Part shown: positions 52,812 to 61,893 of the stretch, one piece after another | How positions within the stretch are numbered: the first letter of the stretch is position 1 | Layout: every line of letters starts with the position of its first letter | Source: Streptomyces sp. NBC_01476 | GTDB taxonomy: Bacteria; Actinomycetota; Actinomycetes; Streptomycetales; Streptomycetaceae | Length of the DNA stretch: 64,000 bases | Direction of reading: 5' to 3' | Assembly (NCBI RefSeq): GCF_036227265.1 | Contig: NZ_CP109446.1 | Span: 967,501-1,031,500 of the forward strand | Notes under the pieces: generated by a model | What the model was told of the DNA's origin: nothing | The model's input: only the letters and a program-made list of their open reading frames with translations | The model's database searches: none | Program-made: the position numbers and the translations under genes

Positions 52812-54134
52812 TCAGCGGGGGTCGCGTCCGATCACGCGGCCCTGGGCGTCCGCCCGCAGGGAGGCGGACCCCTGCGCGTCGGAGACGGTCACCCGGAGGA
52901 CCAGCGCCTTGGTACGGGCGTCGTGGTCGACGTCGATCCGCCAGCCGGTGGGTGCGTCGATGCCGAGGCCGCCGCGCGCCTGGCGGACCAGCCCGGGGAG
53001 CCGCTCGTACGGCAGGGAGCGCAGGTCGAACGGCGGCTGCGTGTCGCTCGACCCCGCGGTGGCGGCCCAGCGTACGGACATGCGGTGCTCCTCGGCCCTG
53101 AAGCCGACCGCGGTCGGGGTGCCGGCCGCCTTGATCACCGACTCCGCGGTACGGCGCAACTCCCCGTCGGCGAGCAGGGAGTCCGAGGTCTCGGCGACCG
53201 TCGTGCGGGAGGAGACGGTGCCGGTCGAGGACGTCCAGGACCACGAAGACGAAGGTGCCGACGGTGAAGACGGGGCCGACGCGGCCGGGCTCTTCTGCGG
53301 TCCGGCCGCGTCCTGGTGCTGGAAGAGGTCCGCCCGGAAGAGGAGGACCACGACCGCGGCGCCGATCAGCAGCCCCGGGACGCCGACCAGGCAGCACGAT
53401 CCCTCGGTGGCCGGCTTTGTCAGCAGGGCCGATGCGGGCGCCGAGTCCAGTGCGGCCCCGGCGGCCCGCCGCTCCCATTCCGGATCGGGGCGGGTGACGA
53501 TCCTGACGTCCCACGGCGCGTCGTCGGGATGCTCCACGACCACGATGCCGCGCGGCCGGTAGTCGGGGATGTCGACCAGGTTGATCGCCTGGGTGAACTC
53601 CACCCGGTAGGGGGCACGGTCGTCCGGCGCCACCGTCAGCACGAATCTGATCGGGACGTCCGCGCTCTCACCGTCCATGGCGCGCCGGCTCTCGATCATC
53701 GCCAGGGCCGTCACCCTGACCGGAACCGGTCTCCCCTGCCGGCGACGGTGCCCGGTGACGGCAGCCACGACGACGGTGGCCACCAGGAGCCCGGCGCCGG
53801 CACAGCCCAGGGCCGCGTTCCCGATGACGATGCCGACCACGACAGCGGCCAGCGCGGCGCCGGTCGCCAGGGCGGCGAGGAATCCGCGGAGTGCGGCGGC
53901 CGGTCCCGCCCGCCCGGCCGCGGCGGGCGTGGAGGGCTCAGCGATCGTCACGAACGGCGATTGTGCCGCCAACAGGTGGTCAGCGGAAGGCTTTTGGGTG
54001 GAGAGCGCGTTTCCTCCCCGGGTCCGGCCGGCGCCGGTGACCGCCGACGGGCGAGGCCGTACGCCGTGAGGGACGCGGTGCTCCCCGGCCGTGGAGGACG
54101 CGGCGCTCACCGGCCGGGCGGACCGCGGCGGCAC
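52812..54134 (-). CDS. membrane protein with DUF-type extracellular domain
   Basis: Up to 440 residues; the start is uncertain because several in-frame starts lack a ribosome site, and the region up to about residue 55 may be noncoding. Seen: helix pair GFLAALATGAALAAVVVGIV and CAGAGLLVATVVVAAV, a soluble domain (VRFVLTV-type beta strands; PYRVEFTQAINLVDIPDYRP), a third helix (LVGVPGLLIGAAVVVLLF, ~residue 250), then a Ser/Pro linker and a C-terminal soluble domain ending DAQGRVIGRDPR. Unrecognised; function not inferred. The third hydrophobic helix suggests the C-terminal part is outside the cell. Confidence 0.55.
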   Translation of the reverse strand: MPPRSARPVSAASSTAGEHRVPHGVRPRPSAVTGAGRTRGGNALSTQKPSADHLLAAQSPFVTIAEPSTPAAAGRAGPAAALRGFLAALATGAALAAVVVGIVIGNAALGCAGAGLLVATVVVAAVTGHRRRQGRPVPVRVTALAMIESRRAMDGESADVPIRFVLTVAPDDRAPYRVEFTQAINLVDIPDYRPRGIVVVEHPDDAPWDVRIVTRPDPEWERRAAGAALDSAPASALLTKPATEGSCCLVGVPGLLIGAAVVVLLFRADLFQHQDAAGPQKSPAASAPSSPSAPSSSWSWTSSTGTVSSRTTVAETSDSLLADGELRRTAESVIKAAGTPTAVGFRAEEHRMSVRWAATAGSSDTQPPFDLRSLPYERLPGLVRQARGGLGIDAPTGWRIDVDHDARTKALVLRVTVSDAQGSASLRADAQGRVIGRDPR

Positions 54135-54176
54135 CTGCCGGTCCGCTCGCCCGCACCCCTGGCGACGAGGGGTGGT

Positions 54177-54215
54177 TGCCGTGGGCCCGTAGCGGGGAGG
54201 GCCGGACCCACGGCA
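54177..54215 (-). terminator. hairpin downstream of GH30 gene
   Basis: TGCCGTGGG (54177-54185) pairs perfectly with CCCACGGCA (54207-54215), loop of 21 bases with internal GC pairing. It starts ten bases after the GH30 stop. Confidence 0.6.
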
Positions 54216-54224
54216 GTTCGGGGG

Positions 54225-56189
54225 TCAGCGGTACAGGCGCAGGTCGGCCAGGCTCCACCAGTTGCCGGCGGTGCCGGTCTGGGTGACGCGGAGGTAGCGG
54301 GCCCGGGTGGGGCGGAGGGTGACGGTGGTGAGCTGGCCGGTGCCCGTACCGGCGGCGGCGGTACGCCAGTGGGTGGCGTCGTCGCTCACCTGGAGCTGCC
54401 AGCCGCGGGCGTAGTCGCCGGGGTTGTCACCACTGTCGATGGCGACCGACCGGAAGCCGGTGCGCCTGCCGAGGTCCACCTGGAGGTACTGGCCGGGGCT
54501 CTGGGCGGCGCCGCTGGTCCAGCGGGTGGTGCCGTCGTCGTCCACGGTGAGGGCCGGGTCGCCCTGGCCGGCCGGAGAGGTGGTGGCGGTGGCGCCGGTG
54601 AGCGGGACCGCGCGCAGGGCGGTGGTCAGGCGGGCCGACTTCGGCCAGGTGAAGGTGGCCAGCGCGCCGCCGGGCAGGCTGTAGTCGAAGGACTGGTCGC
54701 CGACGGCGACCGCGAAGGAGCGCGGTGCGTCGTTCTCGTTGTGGACGACGAGCGCGGTGGAACCGTCCGGGTTGCGGAAGGCGACGTCGGTGAGCTGGCC
54801 GTTCCAGCCGGTGGTGCCGTAGTTGGTGCTGGCGATCCGTACCGCGCCGGGCCGCACGAACTTCGACAGGTGGCCGATGGTGTAGAACTCCGCGTTGGTG
54901 GTGACGGTGCCGTCGGCCGCGACGGTGAGCAGCGCGGTGCAGGTGTCGCAGCCGCCGTTGTGCGGGCCGCCGGCGGCGTCGAGGGCGAGGTTCCAGTCGG
55001 CGACGGACTTCGCCCAGTTGCGGGTGGTGCCGACGGTGATGGTGCGGGCGTGCCAGGTGAGGGTGCCGCGGAAGATCTGGCCGGGGGTGTCGGTGGCGCC
55101 GTGCGACCCGGAGCACTCGGTGAACCAGATGCCCTTGTCCGGGTGGGCGTCGTGCAGGGCGGACTGGGCGCTCGGGTCCCCGGAGTAGCAGTGGTAGGCG
55201 GTGCCCGCCACCCACGTGGCGGCCGGGCCGTCGAGCACCTGGTAGGGGTAGTCGGTCTGCGGGTCCTCGCCGAGTTCTTCCGCGGTGGTGATGTCGTCGG
55301 GGTGCGTGGTCCAGTTGTGGTCGTAGGCGAGGATCTTCGTGCGGGGGCTGGCCCGGTGCAGCAGCGGGCCGAGCGCCTCGATGACCTTGGCCTCCTGCTG
55401 CACGGGCAGGTCGGTGCCGGGGTACGCGTTGGGCCGGCGGTTCTGCGGCTCGTTCTGGACGGTGAGGTAGTCGACGGGCACGCCGGCCGCCGCGTAGGAC
55501 TGGACGAACTTCACCAGGTAGCGGGCGTATGCCTGGTAGACCGCCGGGTCGTCCTTGAGGTGGCCGCCGGTCAGGGAGTCGCTGTCCTTCATCCAGGCCG
55601 GCGGGCTCCACGGGGTGGCCATGACGGTGAGCTGCGGGTTGAGCTTTCTCGCCTGCCGCAGCAGCGGGAGGATCTGCCGCTGGTCGTGGGCGATGCTGAA
55701 GTGCCGCAGGGAGAAGTCGGTCCGGCCGGCCGGCATGTCGTCGTAGGTGTAGTGCGCCGGGGCCGCGGTGAAGTCGGAGGAGCCGATCGGCTGGCGCAGG
55801 AAGCTGACGCCGATGCCCTGCCGGGGGTCGAAGAGCTGCCGCATCGCGGTGTCGCGGGCGGTCGGCGGGAGCGTGCTGAGGACGGCGGCCGAGGAGTCGG
55901 TGAGCGCGCCGCCGAAACCGTCGACGCTCTGGTACGAGCGGGTCGGGTCGACGGTGATGGTGGTCAGATCGGACGCCCCGGGGTGGAAGGCCACCGGGGT
56001 CGACGGCCGCAGTTCCTCGGCGCCGTCCGGGGTGGTCACCCAGACCGAGGCGCTCGGGGCAGCGGGGCCGGCGTGGCCCGCGGGGTGCGACGCTGCCACC
56101 GCGGCGGTCGGGGCGGCGGGCACACAGGTCAGACAGAGCGCGGCGGCGGCCACCGCGGTGACGCCGTAGGCGCGTCGTCTCCTCGTCAT
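54225..56189 (-). CDS. secreted GH30 glycoside hydrolase with C-terminal F5/8-type C domain
   Basis: 654 residues. Signal peptide (VTAVAAAALCLTCVPAAPTA), GH30 catalytic core: SVDGFGGALTDSSAAVL, MATPWSPPAWMK, acid/base in VDYLTVQNEPQN (Glu ~246), YDHNWTTHPDD, nucleophile in GIWFTECSGSH (Glu ~358). The last ~130 residues form a discoidin/CBM32-like domain (YLQVDLGRRTGFRSVAIDSG). Activity could be endo-1,6-beta-glucanase, glucosylceramidase or xylanase; subfamily needs phylogeny. Divergent from the LacI regulator. ATG behind GAGGAG. Confidence 0.92.
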   Translation of the reverse strand: MTRRRRAYGVTAVAAAALCLTCVPAAPTAAVAASHPAGHAGPAAPSASVWVTTPDGAEELRPSTPVAFHPGASDLTTITVDPTRSYQSVDGFGGALTDSSAAVLSTLPPTARDTAMRQLFDPRQGIGVSFLRQPIGSSDFTAAPAHYTYDDMPAGRTDFSLRHFSIAHDQRQILPLLRQARKLNPQLTVMATPWSPPAWMKDSDSLTGGHLKDDPAVYQAYARYLVKFVQSYAAAGVPVDYLTVQNEPQNRRPNAYPGTDLPVQQEAKVIEALGPLLHRASPRTKILAYDHNWTTHPDDITTAEELGEDPQTDYPYQVLDGPAATWVAGTAYHCYSGDPSAQSALHDAHPDKGIWFTECSGSHGATDTPGQIFRGTLTWHARTITVGTTRNWAKSVADWNLALDAAGGPHNGGCDTCTALLTVAADGTVTTNAEFYTIGHLSKFVRPGAVRIASTNYGTTGWNGQLTDVAFRNPDGSTALVVHNENDAPRSFAVAVGDQSFDYSLPGGALATFTWPKSARLTTALRAVPLTGATATTSPAGQGDPALTVDDDGTTRWTSGAAQSPGQYLQVDLGRRTGFRSVAIDSGDNPGDYARGWQLQVSDDATHWRTAAAGTGTGQLTTVTLRPTRARYLRVTQTGTAGNWWSLADLRLYR

Positions 56190-56235
56190 CGCTCGATCTC
56201 CTCGGGCTGGTGAAGGTCTGGAACAGTGAAACAAT

Positions 56236-56258
56236 CTGAAACATTTTCAGCAAAATGT
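56236..56258. promoter_or_regulatory. overlapping inverted repeats, candidate LacI-family operator
   Basis: CTGAAA-CAT-TTTCAG (56236-56250) is one inverted repeat; ACATTTT-CAGC-AAAATGT (56241-56258) is another, perfect over 7 bp and overlapping it. They lie 47-69 bases before the GH30 start within an AT-rich tract and 127-149 bases before the LacI gene. Likely target of that regulator. Confidence 0.55.
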
Positions 56259-56384
56259 CTGCGCGACCACGTAATCCGGGACCGCCCCGGTGTGTCAATA
56301 TCCCGGACAGTTCTCGCTCCGGTCCTGGTGTGGCAGCCCTGCGCTGCCGCTAAGCTGCGCACATGAAACGAAACCGTGTAACAC

Positions 56385-57419
56385 GTGGTTAGGCAGCAGG
56401 GCACGCGCGCCACGGTTCGCGCCATCGCCGCGGAGGCCGGCGTCTCGATCGCCACGGTGTCGCGGGTGATGAACGGCCATGCCCATGTCGCCCCGGAGAC
56501 CCAGGAACTGGTGCGCAAGGCGGTGGCCCGGCTCGGCGCGCCGGCGCCGGCCCGGCGCGGCACCGCGAACGGGGCGATCTACGTCCGCTGCCCGTATGTG
56601 CTCACCGACTACTTCGGCGTGATCGTCTCGTCGATCGCGGAGACGCTCGACCTGCACGGCCGGCGGCTGGTGCTGAGCGCGGGGGACGCGGCCCGCGACA
56701 TCCAGGTGCTGGCGAGCCTGCCCACCGACCCGGGGATCGCGGGCGCGGTGCTGATCGTGCCGCCGGAGCCGGAGAAGGAGCTGGAGGCGCTGCGCGCGCA
56801 GGACTTCCCGTTCGTGGTGGTCGACCCGCGCACTCCGCTGCCGCCGGACATCGCGTCGGTCTCCGCGGCGCACCTGACCGCGGCCCGCAGTGTCAGCGCG
56901 CATCTCGTCGCCCAGGGGCACCGCAGGATCGGCGTGATCGGCGGGCCGGGGGACTGGCTGGCGGGCCGCTCCCGGCTGGCCGGCCACACCTCGGCGCTCG
57001 CCGACGCCGGAGTGCTGCCCGCGCCCGAGCTGCTGCGCAGCATCGAGCCGACCTCCGAGTGGGGTTACGCCGCCGCCTGTGAACTCCTCGACCTGCCGGA
57101 CCGTCCCACCGCCCTGGTCGCCTTCAACGACAAGGCGGCGGTCGGGGTGCTGCGCGCGGCCTACGAGCGGGGGCTGCGGATCCCGGAGGACCTGTCGGTC
57201 ACCGGTTTCGACGACACCTACCTCAGCCGGAGCACCGTGCCGCGGCTGACGACAGTGCGGCAGCCGCTGGAGGAGCTGGGGCGGATGGCGGTCTCGCTGC
57301 TGATGCGGCTGCTGGACCGGCACACCGTGGACACCCTCCATGTGGAGCTGGCCACCCAGCTGGTGCTGCGGGAGTCGACGGGGCCGGCGCCGCGGCCGGC
57401 CACCGTGCCGGAGACCTGA
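56385..57419 (+). CDS. LacI-family transcription regulator
   Basis: 344 residues, GTG start. HTH (VRAIAAEAGVSIATVSRVMNG, residues ~11-31) with hinge LVRKAVARLG, then a periplasmic-binding-like effector domain. No ribosome site is obvious; GTGTAACAC upstream of the GTG forms a small palindrome, so autoregulation is possible. It is divergent from the GH30 gene and probably represses it in the absence of the released sugar. Confidence 0.93.
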   Translation: MVRQQGTRATVRAIAAEAGVSIATVSRVMNGHAHVAPETQELVRKAVARLGAPAPARRGTANGAIYVRCPYVLTDYFGVIVSSIAETLDLHGRRLVLSAGDAARDIQVLASLPTDPGIAGAVLIVPPEPEKELEALRAQDFPFVVVDPRTPLPPDIASVSAAHLTAARSVSAHLVAQGHRRIGVIGGPGDWLAGRSRLAGHTSALADAGVLPAPELLRSIEPTSEWGYAAACELLDLPDRPTALVAFNDKAAVGVLRAAYERGLRIPEDLSVTGFDDTYLSRSTVPRLTTVRQPLEELGRMAVSLLMRLLDRHTVDTLHVELATQLVLRESTGPAPRPATVPET

Positions 57420-57448
57420 CCTCGCCGGAGACCTGACCTCCCGGGCGG

Positions 57449-57480
57449 CCGGCCGCACCGTCACGGCGCGGTGCGGCCGG
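57449..57480. terminator. 12-bp hairpin between convergent genes
   Basis: CCGGCCGCACCG and CGGTGCGGCCGG, perfect 12-bp stem, loop of 8. It lies 29 bases after the LacI stop and 75 bases after the DUF427 stop in the other direction; a bidirectional terminator. Confidence 0.8.
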
Positions 57481-57554
57481 GGACGCCCGGCGGCATCCGG
57501 CGTCCTGCTCTCACCCGGGCGGCCGGTGCGGCCGGTGTGCCCCGCGGGCGACCG

Positions 57555-57932
57555 TCAGGCGTCGTCCCCGAGGGCGATGTCGACGTGCTGCGGGTAGAAG
57601 GCGACATGCCCGGCGATCTCACCGACCGCCGGATAGGGCTTCTCGTACGTCCACACCGCGTCGGTGATCCGGCCGGCGTCGGCGGTCAGCGCGTAGTACG
57701 AGGCGTCGCCCTTGTACGGGCAGTACGTCTGGCTGTCGGTGGGGCTCAGCACCCCGGCCGCGATGTCCTCCAGCGGGATGTACTGCACGGGCGGGTAGTC
57801 CGCCTCCTGCAAGGTGAGCGCCCGGGTGCTGTCGGCGATCACCCGGCCGCCGGCCCTGACCACCACGCGCTGTGCGGTGGGCCGGACGGTGATCGGGTGG
57901 TCGGGGCCGGGTGTCTTGACGGTGCGTTCCAT
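57555..57932 (-). CDS. DUF427 domain protein
   Basis: 125 residues. RVVVRAGGRVIADSTRALTLQE, PPVQYIPLEDI and CPYKGDASYYAL are the conserved blocks of DUF427, a small beta-rich fold of unknown function common in actinobacteria. The ATG of MERTVKTPG is preferred; an upstream in-frame start at 58010 would overlap the RPP gene's end. Confidence 0.87.
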   Translation of the reverse strand: MERTVKTPGPDHPITVRPTAQRVVVRAGGRVIADSTRALTLQEADYPPVQYIPLEDIAAGVLSPTDSQTYCPYKGDASYYALTADAGRITDAVWTYEKPYPAVGEIAGHVAFYPQHVDIALGDDA

Positions 57933-58002
57933 GGCGCTCTCCGATGGGTAGACCGGTCTGTTCCTGCCCTGCCCCGACCGTAGGCAGCCGGGACGTGACC
58001 GG

Positions 58003-60051
58003 TCAAACACTCCCGCCGTCGGCCCTGTTCCCCCCTCCGGTCAGCCGGCGCCGCACCGCCTGCAGGTACTCCCTGCGGTTGAGCGGATTGTGGTCGGTAC
58101 GGGCCCGTTCCGGCACCGGCCCGGTGACCGGCCGGTAGTGGCTGAAGGCGCTCTCCAGTACGCCCTCGCCGCGGGTCAGGGTGGGCAGAAGCTGCTCCAG
58201 GTCGTGCACCCGGGCCGCCGGGATGTCGCCTTCCAGCAGATACCCGCCGCCGAGCGTCCCGGGGGTGCGGGGCACCGCCCGCAGCCGGGTCAGTACGGGC
58301 AGCAGCGTGCCGAGCGCGTCCACCGGGATCTCCAGCCGGAAACGGTGCATCGGCTCGTGCACCACCGTGCCGGCCCGGCGCAGTGCCTCGGCGAGCACCA
58401 GTGGGGTGAGGTTGCGGAAGTCTCCCGAGGTGCTGGACATGCTCTTGTCGAAGACCGCGTGGGCGTGGCTCTGCCGGGCGTTGTAGCCGGCGTGGGTCAT
58501 GGTGACCAGGCAGTCGGTGACCTGCCAGCCGTGCAGGCCCTGGAGCAGCGTCTCACCGGCCGTCTCCTCGACCGCCGTGAAGAACGCGTAGGGCAGCGAG
58601 CCGAGTTCGACCTCCCGGCGGAACTCCACGCCGCTGCCGGCCGGGGCCGGTTCGATCCGCAGGCCCACGGTGGCGAGGAAGGGGTTGCCGTCCTTCTCCT
58701 TGATCTCGAAGGCGGCGCCGGTGCCGGCCGGCCGCTCGATGTGCACGGTGGTGGTCTCCTGGAAGTCCACCGCGACGCCGAACTCGTCCGCCAGCGTGGC
58801 CTGGATGACCTCTTTCTGCACCTCGCCGTAGAGCGACACCGCGATCTCCTGGCGGGTTCCGTCCCGGCGCAGTGCGATCAGCGGGTCCGATTCGGCGAGC
58901 TGGGAGAGCGCCGCGTGCAGTGCGCCGCGCTCGCCCGGGCGACGGGCGGTGACGACGGTCTCCAGGGTGGGCGGGGCGAAGTGGGGCTCGGCGGCCCGCT
59001 CGCCGGGCGGTTCACCGATGGTGTCGCCGATCCGGGCCCGGGTCAGCCCCCACAGCTTGGCGATCCGGCCGGCTTCCGCGGTACTGCGGCGTTCGTCGGT
59101 GCCGTGGTCGAAGACGCTGATCGCGGTGACCTTCTGGGCGCGCTCACCGCCGTCGCCCGGTGCGCCGCCGGCCCGGTGGACGGGCACCCGGTCCCGGGTC
59201 CTGACCGTGCCCGAGGCGATCCGCACATAGGCGATCTTCTCACCGGCCGGGCCGCGCTCGATCTTGAACACCTCGCCGCTGAGCGGCTTCCGGGGTGCGC
59301 CGGTGCGCGCGGGCAGCAGTTCGGTGATGCCGGCGATCAGGGCGTCGACGCCGGCGCCGGTGACCGCCGAGCCGGCGAAGACCGGGTGGACCAGCGCCTG
59401 CCGGGTCTGCTTCACCAGTTCGGTCCGGAGCCTGCGGTAGGGCACCGCCGTCTCGTCGGCCAGGCAGTCGGCGAGCAGCCGGTCGTCGTGACCGGCGAGC
59501 AGGTCCGCCAGCCGCGCGGCGAAGCCGGGGCCCCCGGTGCGGGCCGCGGCGCGGGCCTCGCGGGTGCCGGGCGCGGTGACCGCGGTCACCGCGACCACGT
59601 CCGGGGTGAGCCGGGCCGCGATGTCCTGGAACGTACGGTCCGGGTCGGCGCCGCCGCGGTCGATCTTGTTGACGAAGATCAGGGTGGGGATCCGCAGCCG
59701 GCGCAGGGTCCGCATCAGGACCCGGGTCTGCGGCTGGACGCCTTCCACCGCGGAGACCACCAGGACCGCGCCGTCGAGCACGCCGAGCACCCGCTCGACC
59801 TCGGCGATGAAATCCGGGTGACCGGGGGTGTCGATCAGGTTGACGGTGACGCCGTCGAGCACGAAGGAGACCACGGCGGACTTGATCGTGATGCCGCGCT
59901 GCTTCTCCAGCGCGAGGGAGTCGGTCTGCGTACTGCCGGCGTCGACGCTGCCGATCGTGCCGATGACTCCGGCGGCGTACAGCAGCCGCTCGGTCAGGCT
60001 GGTCTTGCCCGCGTCGATGTGCGCCAGGATGCCGAGATTGAGCGATTGCAC
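58003..60051 (-). CDS. tetracycline-resistance ribosomal protection GTPase (Otr(A)/Tet-type)
   Basis: 682 residues, EF-G-like. G1 AHIDAGKTSLTE at residue 10, G2 region with RGITI, G3 DTPGH, G4 NKID; domains III-V follow (VSLYGEVQKEVIQATLADEF; THAGYNARQSHAHAVFDKSM). The short N-terminal start LNLGILAHIDAGKTSLTERLLYAAG matches Otr(A)/TetM-type proteins that release tetracycline from the ribosome, though EF-G-like paralogues of unknown role exist in streptomycetes. GTG start; its ribosome site (GAGG) is 13 bases away and an overlapping leader frame begins upstream. Confidence 0.87.
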   Translation of the reverse strand: MQSLNLGILAHIDAGKTSLTERLLYAAGVIGTIGSVDAGSTQTDSLALEKQRGITIKSAVVSFVLDGVTVNLIDTPGHPDFIAEVERVLGVLDGAVLVVSAVEGVQPQTRVLMRTLRRLRIPTLIFVNKIDRGGADPDRTFQDIAARLTPDVVAVTAVTAPGTREARAAARTGGPGFAARLADLLAGHDDRLLADCLADETAVPYRRLRTELVKQTRQALVHPVFAGSAVTGAGVDALIAGITELLPARTGAPRKPLSGEVFKIERGPAGEKIAYVRIASGTVRTRDRVPVHRAGGAPGDGGERAQKVTAISVFDHGTDERRSTAEAGRIAKLWGLTRARIGDTIGEPPGERAAEPHFAPPTLETVVTARRPGERGALHAALSQLAESDPLIALRRDGTRQEIAVSLYGEVQKEVIQATLADEFGVAVDFQETTTVHIERPAGTGAAFEIKEKDGNPFLATVGLRIEPAPAGSGVEFRREVELGSLPYAFFTAVEETAGETLLQGLHGWQVTDCLVTMTHAGYNARQSHAHAVFDKSMSSTSGDFRNLTPLVLAEALRRAGTVVHEPMHRFRLEIPVDALGTLLPVLTRLRAVPRTPGTLGGGYLLEGDIPAARVHDLEQLLPTLTRGEGVLESAFSHYRPVTGPVPERARTDHNPLNRREYLQAVRRRLTGGGNRADGGSV

Positions 60052-60116
60052 GGAAGGGTCATGTCCTCGGGGTAGGGAGCGATACCTGTCGGGGCGGGCA
60101 TGACGGAACCGCGCAT
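59994..60116 (-). CDS. possible leader peptide overlapping the RPP start
   Basis: 40 codons from ATG 60116 (GAGGAG eight bases upstream), ending at TGA 59996-59994 inside the RPP gene, in another frame: MRGSVMPAPTGIAPY, then PEDMTLPCNRSIS. Its ribosome site is better than that of the RPP gene, and tet(M)-like genes are controlled by leader-peptide attenuation (family knowledge). Translation not shown. Confidence 0.35.
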   Translation of the reverse strand: MRGSVMPAPTGIAPYPEDMTLPCNRSISASWRTSTRARPA

Positions 60117-60323
60117 GATCATTGCTCCTCGGCCGGGGACGGGTTCGGCTGTGACTACAGCAGAGCCGGCCGGCGGGCGGCAACGGGATTTCCACCGCTG
60201 GTGAGGGCCCGGAAGGTGCCCCGCCGGTGCCCCCAGCGACGTGACGTACGCTGACACTACGGACACAAGCACCTCAATCGGACAGGTATGCCGCGAGGGC
60301 GGGGTGCCGGGAGTGGAAGGGTC

Positions 60324-61856
60324 ATGCATCTGACGGCGGTTTTGGGGTCGGGGGAACGCGTTCCTGGTTCCCCCGGGCTCACCCCTGGCCAGGTGCTCAG
60401 GCTCTCCCTGCCGCTGCTGGTGCTGGCCGCCACCGCGCTGGCCATCTTGTTCACCAGCCCCGGCGGCCACTACGGCCTGTTCCTCGCGGTGGTGCCGTTT
60501 CTGGCCGCCGCCACCCACGGGGTGTCGGCGACCGCGGTCATCGGCGCACTGACCGTCGGGACGTACGCCCTGCTGCGGTACGAGGTCAGCTCCGAGGGTG
60601 CCGGGGTGTGGTCGATCAAGCTCGGTCTGGTGGCCGCCGCGGCGGTGGTCGGGGTGCTGCTCAGCCAGGCCAGAGCCAGGGAACGCGAACTGCACCGCAG
60701 CCGGGACACCGCCCTCACCCTGCAGCGGGGCCTGCTGCCACGGGAATTTCCCGGCAACAGCGCGGTGGAGACGGGGTCCCGCTATGTCCCGGCCGATTCG
60801 GCGGCGGGCGTCGGCGGCGACTGGTTCGACGTGATCCCGCTGTCCGGGGCGCGGGTCGCCCTGGTGATGGGGGACGTGGTCGGGCACGGGCTGCACGCGG
60901 CGGCGACGATGGGCCGGATGCGGACCGCCGTGCACACCCTGGCCGACCTGGACCTGGCGCCCGACGAGCTGCTGGCCCGGATGGACGACCTGGTGCACCG
61001 GATGAACGGCGACCAGGGCGCCGGCGAACTGGGGGCCAGCTGCCTGTACATGGTCTACGACCCGATATCGCGGGAGTGCTGCATCGCCAGCGCCGGCCAC
61101 ACGCCGCCCGCGTTCATCGCGCCCGACGGCGCGATCGAGGTGCGCCCCAACACCGCCAACCCGCCGCTGGGCTTCGGCGCCGCGCCGTTCGAGACCGCCT
61201 GTGTGACGCTGCCCGAGGGCACCGTGATCGCGCTCTACACCGACGGGCTGCTCGACCTGCGGCACCGCGAGGCGGACGAGGCGATCACCGCGCTCGCCGC
61301 CGCCCTGCTGCCCGCGACCGGGTCGCTGCAGAAGATCTGCAACCGGGTGCTCGACGGGCTGCCCGCCGTGCACGACGACGACATGGCGCTCCTGCTGGCC
61401 AGGACCAGGACCCTCGACGAGCGGCACGTGGCGACCTGGCAGTACCCGGCGGTGCCCGAGCAGGTGCCGGCCGCGCGGGCCGCGCTCACCGGGCAGCTGG
61501 AGTCGTGGGGCCTGGCCGAGCAGGCTTTCGCGATGGAGCTGGTGGTCACCGAGCTGGTCACCAACGCGGTGCGGCACGCACGCGGACCGGTCACCGTACG
61601 GCTGATCCAGGACGACGCGCTGATCTGCGAGGTCTCCGACGGCAGCAGCACCTCGCCGCACGCCAGGCGGGCCCAGCCGCTGGACGAGGGCGGCCGGGGG
61701 CTCTATCTGGTCGGTCAGCTGGTGGACCGGTGGGGCACCCGCTACACCGGGAGCGGCAAGACGATCTGGGCGGAGAAGCGGCTCGACCAGCCGGCCGACG
61801 ACCTCTCGCTGGTCCCCGCCGTCCTGCCGGCGACGCCCGCCCTGGCCGACGAGTAG
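60324..61856 (+). CDS. membrane SpoIIE phosphatase fused to RsbW-like ATPase
   Basis: 510 residues from ATG 60324 behind GGAAGG; an ATG 12 codons upstream is also open. N-terminal membrane region of three to four helices (~20-120), PP2C/SpoIIE domain (~135-345: GGDWFDVIPLSG, VVGHGLHAAATM, DDDMALLLAR) and a C-terminal GHKL ATPase (~370-490: VVTELVTNAVRHARG, CEVSDGSSTSPH, GRGLYLVGQLVDRW). Both halves of a partner switch in one protein. It is divergent from the RPP gene. Confidence 0.93.
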   Translation: MHLTAVLGSGERVPGSPGLTPGQVLRLSLPLLVLAATALAILFTSPGGHYGLFLAVVPFLAAATHGVSATAVIGALTVGTYALLRYEVSSEGAGVWSIKLGLVAAAAVVGVLLSQARARERELHRSRDTALTLQRGLLPREFPGNSAVETGSRYVPADSAAGVGGDWFDVIPLSGARVALVMGDVVGHGLHAAATMGRMRTAVHTLADLDLAPDELLARMDDLVHRMNGDQGAGELGASCLYMVYDPISRECCIASAGHTPPAFIAPDGAIEVRPNTANPPLGFGAAPFETACVTLPEGTVIALYTDGLLDLRHREADEAITALAAALLPATGSLQKICNRVLDGLPAVHDDDMALLLARTRTLDERHVATWQYPAVPEQVPAARAALTGQLESWGLAEQAFAMELVVTELVTNAVRHARGPVTVRLIQDDALICEVSDGSSTSPHARRAQPLDEGGRGLYLVGQLVDRWGTRYTGSGKTIWAEKRLDQPADDLSLVPAVLPATPALADE

Positions 61857-61893
61857 CGCCGGTGGCCCGCGCGGCTCCCCTCTCCCTCTGCGT

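Noticed and set aside
53316-56213. A very long plus-strand open frame opposite GH30 and the unrecognised membrane protein
   Set aside because: Gly/Val/Arg-rich translation with no motifs. It is antisense to a convincing GH30 gene in DNA where high GC makes long shadow frames common.
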